Program-made: the position numbers and the translations under genes | In this document: positions 57,910-64,000 of the stretch, piece after piece | Numbering within the stretch: position 1 is the first letter of the stretch | Layout: each line of letters starts with the position of its first letter | The notes under the pieces: generated by a model | Database searches by the model: none | Told to the model about the DNA's origin: nothing | Seen by the model: the letters and a program-made list of their open reading frames with translations, nothing else | Source: Podospora pseudoanserina | Taxonomy: Eukaryota; Ascomycota; Sordariomycetes; Sordariales; Podosporaceae | Assembly (NCBI RefSeq): GCF_035222485.1 | Contig: NC_085920.1 | Location: 6,820,001-6,884,000, forward strand | DNA length: 64,000 nt | Direction of reading: 5' to 3'

Positions 57910-58997
57910 TTGACTTTAGGGAAAGCAGTTTGCGCTTTACTTGGGAGGGGATAGTTCAGGAACGCTCCGCTTGGCTTCATGGTGCTAAGGTAGTGGCGGG
58001 GTTGGCAAGAATGACGCTTGACGGGAGGTGATGGAGGAGGAGGGTACCACTTCCCGCTTTCCAGGACCGGGACACTGTCAATTGGAGATTTATTTTTGCA
58101 CATGTTGGATGGTGATATTTTACCAGGGTATCAATCCTATCTCGGCATCCCACAATGGGGGCTTTGGCTGAATGCTTGCCAAAGTTGTGTGAGAGATAGA
58201 CGTCAGCATGTTACTGCCGGAGCAACTATAAGGACAACCAACAACCACGCATACAGTGAGGGCGACCACAAGCTGCAAGCCAAAATATGGCTTTTTCGCG
58301 TCCTATTTCTCACACCAGCACACCATACCGAGGAGTCCATCGAGAAAGTAAGTAGTAATCGCCCTAGGGCACAATCAACAAAGCTGCCGGCACTCAACAA
58401 ACCACCGTAAATTTCCACACAACATCATCTCAACCAACTTAACAGAGCACCATTATATAGGCTGTGTGATGCTTGAAAAGTATATTTAGTCCAATATGTC
58501 AGTTGTACAATGCTCGCCCACAGAGGACCTGCTTTCTTTTTCTTAATGACCGAGCACTTTGGGCGTTGTCCAAAATCATCCTCGCTCAACCCACAAGAAC
58601 TAAACAGTTATTCATCGTTTATCCGATCTCCAACTTCAGTGTAGATATCCATCTCTTAGCATCCCATCTCCCCTGCTTAGGGTGTTCTCCTTACTCCGAG
58701 GTACGCAGGCATAGCTCGTTGTGAATCCTGACGGGCAGTTCTCTTTTATCTCTTCACGGCTGTCAGCAAAACTTGTTGTTCTTGAAACCCTCCAGGAGCA
58801 GCTCAGACGGCGCTTTTTTCTGTTTGAATCAGATGACAATGGAAAAATTGGGCCGGAAGCCCTTTCAAGCCACCCTTGTTTTGTCGACTTTGCGACCCTT
58901 GACTTTGGGACTCGGGCTTGCAACATTTCTTGCGATCTGCGACTTGTGGGACTGCATCGTCAATTCTTGATTTCCACACTATAGACCATGACTGACA

Positions 58998-59050
58998 TTT
59001 TTTTTGGTAAATAAAAAAAATAAAAAAAAAAATAAAAAATAAAAGAAAAC
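58998..59050. repeat. A-rich low-complexity tract
   Basis: Long stretch of A interrupted by single T or G. Could result from polyadenylated insertion, but I see no target-site duplication or coding remnant next to it. Confidence 0.8.
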
Positions 59051-59651
59051 CACCTGAATAGTATTTAGAATATTCCTCTCTTTCTTGCCCGCACTATTAG
59101 ATGATCATGGGTTTAACGTTGGAACCGAGTGACAATATAGTCTAGTCCAAATCATCTCACGATTCTACTCTGTTATCAGGCTGCTAAGTTATCATGCTCA
59201 AGCCATCAACAACATCATGATGCAGTCGCAACAGGTACGAAGGTACCTGTCGCAAGCTCGATAAAAATAGCAGCCTCCTTGGCATTACGTCCAAAACTGT
59301 GGGGAAACCTGCCGTCAGCAAGCACAACCTGTCAGCGCGCGTTGCGCAGGTTTGAGCAAGATTCCAAGCTAATGCGGATACCTCACCAGGGGAGCGCTAT
59401 GGTGATCAGATGAGGGGGGGGTTACAACATTCATCACAGAAAGTGTCGTGACAATGGCATTGTTGTTGGTTCTGGTGCTTGTCCATGGCACTTTTCCATG
59501 CTTCAGATGTGGAATGCTGTTTCATCTGCGCCAGGATCCATTCCCTTGCCATGCCATTTACCTGATGTTCTCATCCGAGTTAAAGTAGAAGAATATACAC
59601 CCAAAAACCAATTCCAACACGCTCATAAACTCCGTACCCAAATGCCCCATG

Positions 59652-60331
59652 TTAGTGTTCCGTAGAAGAAATAAATCTGCCCACGAGCAGACTACCCAAG
59701 AATGTGCCTCCCAACACGGACAAGAAATACCCCACGTTCATCGACATCACAGCCAACATCCTATATCGATTTGTTAGCATCGCCCTCCGTGACATCTAGT
59801 CATAGTGATGACTCACAGTAAATAACCCACGCCCGCCACGACGGTATCAATCGCGGCCCTCACCGGATCAACACTCAACCTCCACGGCCTCGCATGGCTC
59901 CCTGTCCTCCTCTGCACAACAACCACGTTCTCCTCCACCCCGTTCTCGCTCAGCACCGCCGCCTTGCCTAGCGAATCCCTGCTGAGATTCTCTGCCAGTG
60001 GCGCTTTTCCATTGACCACGACATACCGCCTGTTCATCTCCTTATCCAACCACCTCAGCTCCTGCCATGACTTGAACGCTAGCAGCCCCCTGAAGATGAC
60101 GGCAAGAATAATGAGAAAGATGCATGTGCCTGCGTAGGCGCCGGCGTTGGTTGGTGTCCATTTCGTCGAGAACAGGGAGGTGGACATGGAGTTTTGGAAG
60201 ATGGCCATCATGGACATGTGCGTGTCCATGCCCACCGAGCCATCTGGGCTTGTCGATGCGGCGGCGGTGTTGGTGGTGGTGTGGCCCGAGTGAGATTCGG
60301 CGCCGTGGCGGGCGTAGAGTAATGGGTCCAT
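59652..60331 (-). CDS. CTR-family copper transporter
   Basis: Trimeric high-affinity Cu(I) transporter. Exons: 59817-60331 and 59652-59760 (56-nt intron); 207 residues. The N-terminus has a Met-rich segment (MDTHMSMMAIFQNSM) fitting the copper-capturing M-x-M motifs. The first helix is AGTCIFLIILAVIFRGLLAF. The second is completed across the intron: VVAGVGYLL joins MLAVMSMNVGYF and contains the essential M-x3-M. The third has the G-x3-G packing motif (GGTFLGSLLVG). The C-terminus is short (RFISSTEH) and lacks a clear Cys motif. The exon-2 start is fixed by the motif. Plasma membrane (uptake) and vacuolar (release) types cannot be told apart here. I found no obvious copper-responsive element in the 500 bp upstream. 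Confidence 0.9.
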
Positions 60332-63300
60332 TGTGTTGATATTGGATGGGCGAGAGACTCTGAGGACCTCAATTGGAGTTTAAGTGGTGGTGAATCTCAG
60401 GGGGTGTTGTTGCTTGTCACGTTGCTGACTCAATTGCGTGATGTGATGTGGCTGACCCGAGGTTGCAAGATGATAAAGAGGAGATCCGCGATTCTTGTGA
60501 TGCCAGATCGGAGAGCGCTGCCCTGATGTATTTGTTGTATCCGTTTAGCCGTCGCGTGGGGTATAGTGCTTGGTGAATTCTTTCTCTTGAATTGAATGGT
60601 AAGGACGGGACGGCTGGCGGAGAAAGCGGTGAGTGATATATTTATCGCCTTTGCAGTACGCAGTGAGAAGAACAACATGAGCAAGTTGTTGTCTTGTCAG
60701 AGGATGAAACGTGTATGGGAGAGATGATCACGCATGGAGCGGCGAGGGAGGTTTATGTTCCGCCATGCCATGGTGATCTGGGTGTCTGGATTTGGAAGAA
60801 ACATGCTCAAATGTGGGGGTTGATGCAGTGACAGGGGTCAGTTGAAATGTGGGGGCGGGAGCGCAGATGGCTGACCAGGGGGCCATGTCCACGACACCAA
60901 CGGCAAGTAAACTTTTGATATTCAACCTTTAGAAGAAACAAGTCGAATATTATCTTACCATTCATGAATGGAAACGAGATTCTTCCAGTATTCATCACTG
61001 CCCTCGACATCATGCTTGTCATCAACGTTGGGGAATAGGAGACAACATCAAGATACACGAGACCTTGGTCCCGGAAAAGGCCGGTCGCTCTACCGAATAG
61101 ATATCCACCCTTTTATCAGAGCGCCATTGTGAGCATCTGCTGTAAGAGAGAATGCTGTGCCATTTCAGTCCGACATGGGATGAACAAGTACTCGGCAACA
61201 ATCAAACCAAAGGTAAATGTGGAGGTACCAGGTATCTCAGGCCTAACTGGGTCATTAGGCTCACCCCGGACGTTATCTCTGTTAATCATCGCAGTCTTGG
61301 GATTCGAGAAGATGATCTGATTGAACGAGGTGATGTATCAGTCCAGATCTGGCAAGTGGTAGGCCGCTGAGGTAAAGTGCTCCTGCCGGCTGTGCTTGCC
61401 TTGGGACGTAACGTTACGACCGGACAAGACTCCGCTCCTTTGCCTGCATATTCCAGACATCGTCGCAGCTTCCTTCCACCTCTGGTCAAAACTGTGAGTT
61501 GACACAATGCTTTGAGTCATTCCACTCGGCACTTGATCGAGTCATTGCAGCACTGGTGAATGTTGGGAAGGTGCAAGCGAGTCCCGGAGGAGAGGGCAAC
61601 AGGTCCTGTTTGGTCAGACCGAGAACATGATCACCCAAGACATCCCCCAACAAACCACACCTCCTTTGGCCCTGGGCTGCAGCAATGCGTCTCTCCAGGA
61701 CCGACCGACAGCGACCATCCGTTTACCCGCCAAACCCGGAAATCTGATCGCCCATCGCCGGCGCGCGGCCGGAGACATATTACGTTGGACAAGCCGACAG
61801 CTGCAGTTGCATCGAGCCTGTCCCGGAGACATGGTCCCAGTCGAGTCTATTTTGACGACATCCCACCCTGCATCACACGGTTAGCCCCAAGATCATAATC
61901 TGCAGAACCATCACATCGATGTTCTTTGCCGTTTTCGATACTTTCTGTTGTCATCAGAAATCCCACCTGGTGCTACCGCATTCAACGCAGCCCTGGAGGC
62001 CAAGCCGGACCTGGTTAGTACTATCAGGTATGAATGCGGGTTCGGATGCCAGATGAACACCGTCTGGCTCATCTTCCTCCGAAGTTGTGTCAGACAACTC
62101 ACGTACGACGGTCTCATGGCCAGGTCCAATTTCTCCGTAGGGTCAAGACCCTTTGGAAGGCGCTCATCATCCTCATGCCTGATGAGCTGCACCTAAAATC
62201 CCGAGACAGACCAATATAGAGGAGACGGTCCCCTGCCACAGATGTGCCCTCTCTACTGTGTTTCTTCAAGGCCTAGTATCCAGCAATTGTAGCCTCGGGG
62301 AGGAGAAAATGCTGGCGATACATGATCGATGGAGCCAGTGTTGAGAAACTCGATGTAAGCCCCAGGACCTCGAGCACACGCACGGGTGATAGGGTTCTCT
62401 TTACTTACAGATACAGATTTATCTTGATCGAGATGACGTCTCTGCCGTGCAAAGAGAGCTATCACTTTGAGTGTCTCAGCCTCACCTTTCATCTCAATCT
62501 GGTTAGGCTAAGCTCCCCCTTCAGCCTCCTGTCGATCTGGCGTTTTGCCCGCAGCCACACCTCCAAAGCACCCGGCATTGGAGAAGAGGAGGCATACAGG
62601 GATCTCTTGGCTTGAGTCAATGGTGGCTTACTCGATCTTATTTCTAAACCCACAGCGCTTAGGCTACGGGACTACCTAAAGATTCAAGGTGCAATTTGAT
62701 TATGGACCTCCAGTCCCCGATATCATACCTTTGGGCGCGTAACAATACTCGAGCCTTGGCATTGCCACCGAAAAGCACAACCTTTACATCTACCCCTTCT
62801 CCCGGACGAGACCGGTATCCTGCTGTGTTCATGAGGTAACCACACCCTGCAGTGTTGGACCCCGAATCGGTGGGTAGGCTTGGGGGATGGGCGGTCAGGG
62901 CTGCATCCCTTCCTCTCCTCTCACTCACAACCCGATTCACAGGCGAGAAAGGTGGCTGAGGTAGGGAAGGCACGCGGCGGGCAGCGTGAATACCAAATAG
63001 TCTGTCGTACCGTGTTGTCAGACGGCAAAGAGCATGAGGCAATTCATGAATGGTACACGGCACTTGTCACCCCACGACTTCGGCCTCCAAAACGCTGGGA
63101 AGGAGTCATGGATCGGCCGTGAAGCTGGGAAGTAATAACAGTTATGTCCTTACCTTGTCCAGCCTTTGCACTCATCCGACCATGTTATTTTATTGCACAC
63201 CAGAACGAATACCATTCATTGCCGAGATCAGCTGACGATGTCTTGACCACTCTAGCCTGTTATTTCCTGATCTGGGCCAGGCTGAATCGCGAGCCGCCCA

Positions 63301-64000
63301 GGACGCCATGGCTACCACCCTTGAGCCCGGTGGAAACCCTGCATGCTGCTGTTCATGGGCGGCACATTTTGCCCTAGGCGCCTCACAGTTCTCAAGTGGT
63401 GTTGAACTCCGGACGCCTCTCTGCCTCGACACACACGACACAGGCGCTAATACGTATGTACCCGCATCACTCGATACTTCCTGCCAGGAGGCGAAGGCTT
63501 CAGTTGGGTACAGTAAGCTCCCACCGCGACTGGGAATTGCAACAAGGCAACTCGAGAACCAATCCGTCTTTGGCAAGCATTCGGCTGTTCAGCCGCACTG
63601 CACAGTCAAAACCAGGCCCAAAACACCCCCTGCTTATTGCTTGATGATACATATGGCAAGGCTCTTTCGTAATGAAGTGAACGACGAGGAAAAAGAAAAA
63701 CGAACGAAAGAAAATATGGAAACGGTAAGCTCACCCCCAAACTTACGCCGACCCCTCGCCCGGCCGGATCAGGGATTCGGTTGCAGAGCGATTGTGAGAG
63801 TGTGTCGTTCTTGCATTGGAGGAGGACCACAACGGAAGGTGTGTGCATGGTGCAATCCAGCTCTGCCCATCCACACCAGGCCCCCCCCATCCGACTTCTC
63901 CTGTGGTTCTCGGTGCAAGAGATATTCGGGAGGAGGCAGTTGGGGGAAGTGTGGGCATCCATGTCTGTGATGAGTGTGTGTTGGACCGGTGAAGGAGGGT
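60332..64000. other. Right-hand gene-poor end of the window
   Basis: About 3.7 kb with no supportable gene. A 220-codon plus-strand frame (63308-63970) is Cys-rich near its end, but its sequence is not convincing. The copper transporter promoter lies at the left edge. A gene whose body lies beyond base 64000 may begin here, but nothing can be shown. Confidence 0.45.

Larger units (their letters stand above)
55832..59651. other. 3.8-kb convergent spacer, mcm-1 / copper transporter
   Basis: Contains the presumed 3' UTRs of both genes. Unusually rich in homopolymer runs: a G-rich block at 56735-56765, T runs at 57000-57013 and 57310-57338, a T10-C-A11 inverted repeat at 57888-57909 and an A-rich block at 58998-59050. 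No coding frame is supportable. Confidence 0.55.

Noticed and set aside
63308-63970. Plus-strand frame of 220 codons with several Cys near its end
   Set aside because: Cys spacing matches no zinc-binding family I know, and the rest looks random; kept only as a note because it is long.

Overview
The window looks like nuclear DNA of a filamentous ascomycete, most likely a sordariomycete (Sordariales-like). The grounds are spliceosomal introns of about 50-120 nt with GTRNGT-type donors and CTAAC/CTGAC-type branch sites, long gene-poor spacers rich in microsatellites, and fungus-specific genes: an AreA/NIT2 GATA factor, a PLS1 tetraspanin, a CFEM-like cell-wall protein, a DBF2/SID2 kinase and a DNF flippase. 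No ribosomal RNA, tRNA, intact transposon, virus or CRISPR array was found. I recall nit-2 and dbf-2 lying close together in Neurospora crassa, which would fit, but this is unverified memory.

Layout. 1-19 kb: 3' part of a vacuolar YVC1 channel (+), MTQ2 eRF1 methyltransferase (+), Sm-D1 (-, five exons), PKR1 V-ATPase assembly factor (-), a large F-box protein (+), a WBP11-type splicing protein (-), a DBF2/SID2-type NDR kinase (+) and a GPI-anchored CFEM-like protein (+). 19-26 kb: a 7-kb stretch without a supportable gene, upstream of the nitrogen regulator. 26-38 kb: the AreA/NIT2 GATA factor (+), an MSC7-type membrane aldehyde dehydrogenase (-) and a DNF-type P4-ATPase flippase (-). 41-50 kb: a CANIN/Nse6-like candidate with PCNA-binding-like motifs (+), V-ATPase subunit E (-), a NIPA-type magnesium transporter-like protein (+) and the PLS1 tetraspanin (-). 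50-64 kb: the MCM1 MADS-box factor (+) and a CTR copper transporter (-), separated by long spacers.

The genes are housekeeping and regulatory genes, each with its own promoter; no operon or biosynthetic cluster is evident. Several concern the vacuole and membranes (YVC1, PKR1, VMA4, CTR, DNF, NIPA), and three concern RNA or translation (Sm-D1, WBP11, MTQ2), but I see no evidence that the grouping is functional. The most striking observation is at the 3' end of the DBF2/SID2 kinase. Its TAG stop sits in the loop of a 5-bp hairpin and is followed in frame by 42 protein-like codons. That is the arrangement expected of a stop-loss A-to-I RNA-editing site of the kind known from sordariomycete fruiting bodies.
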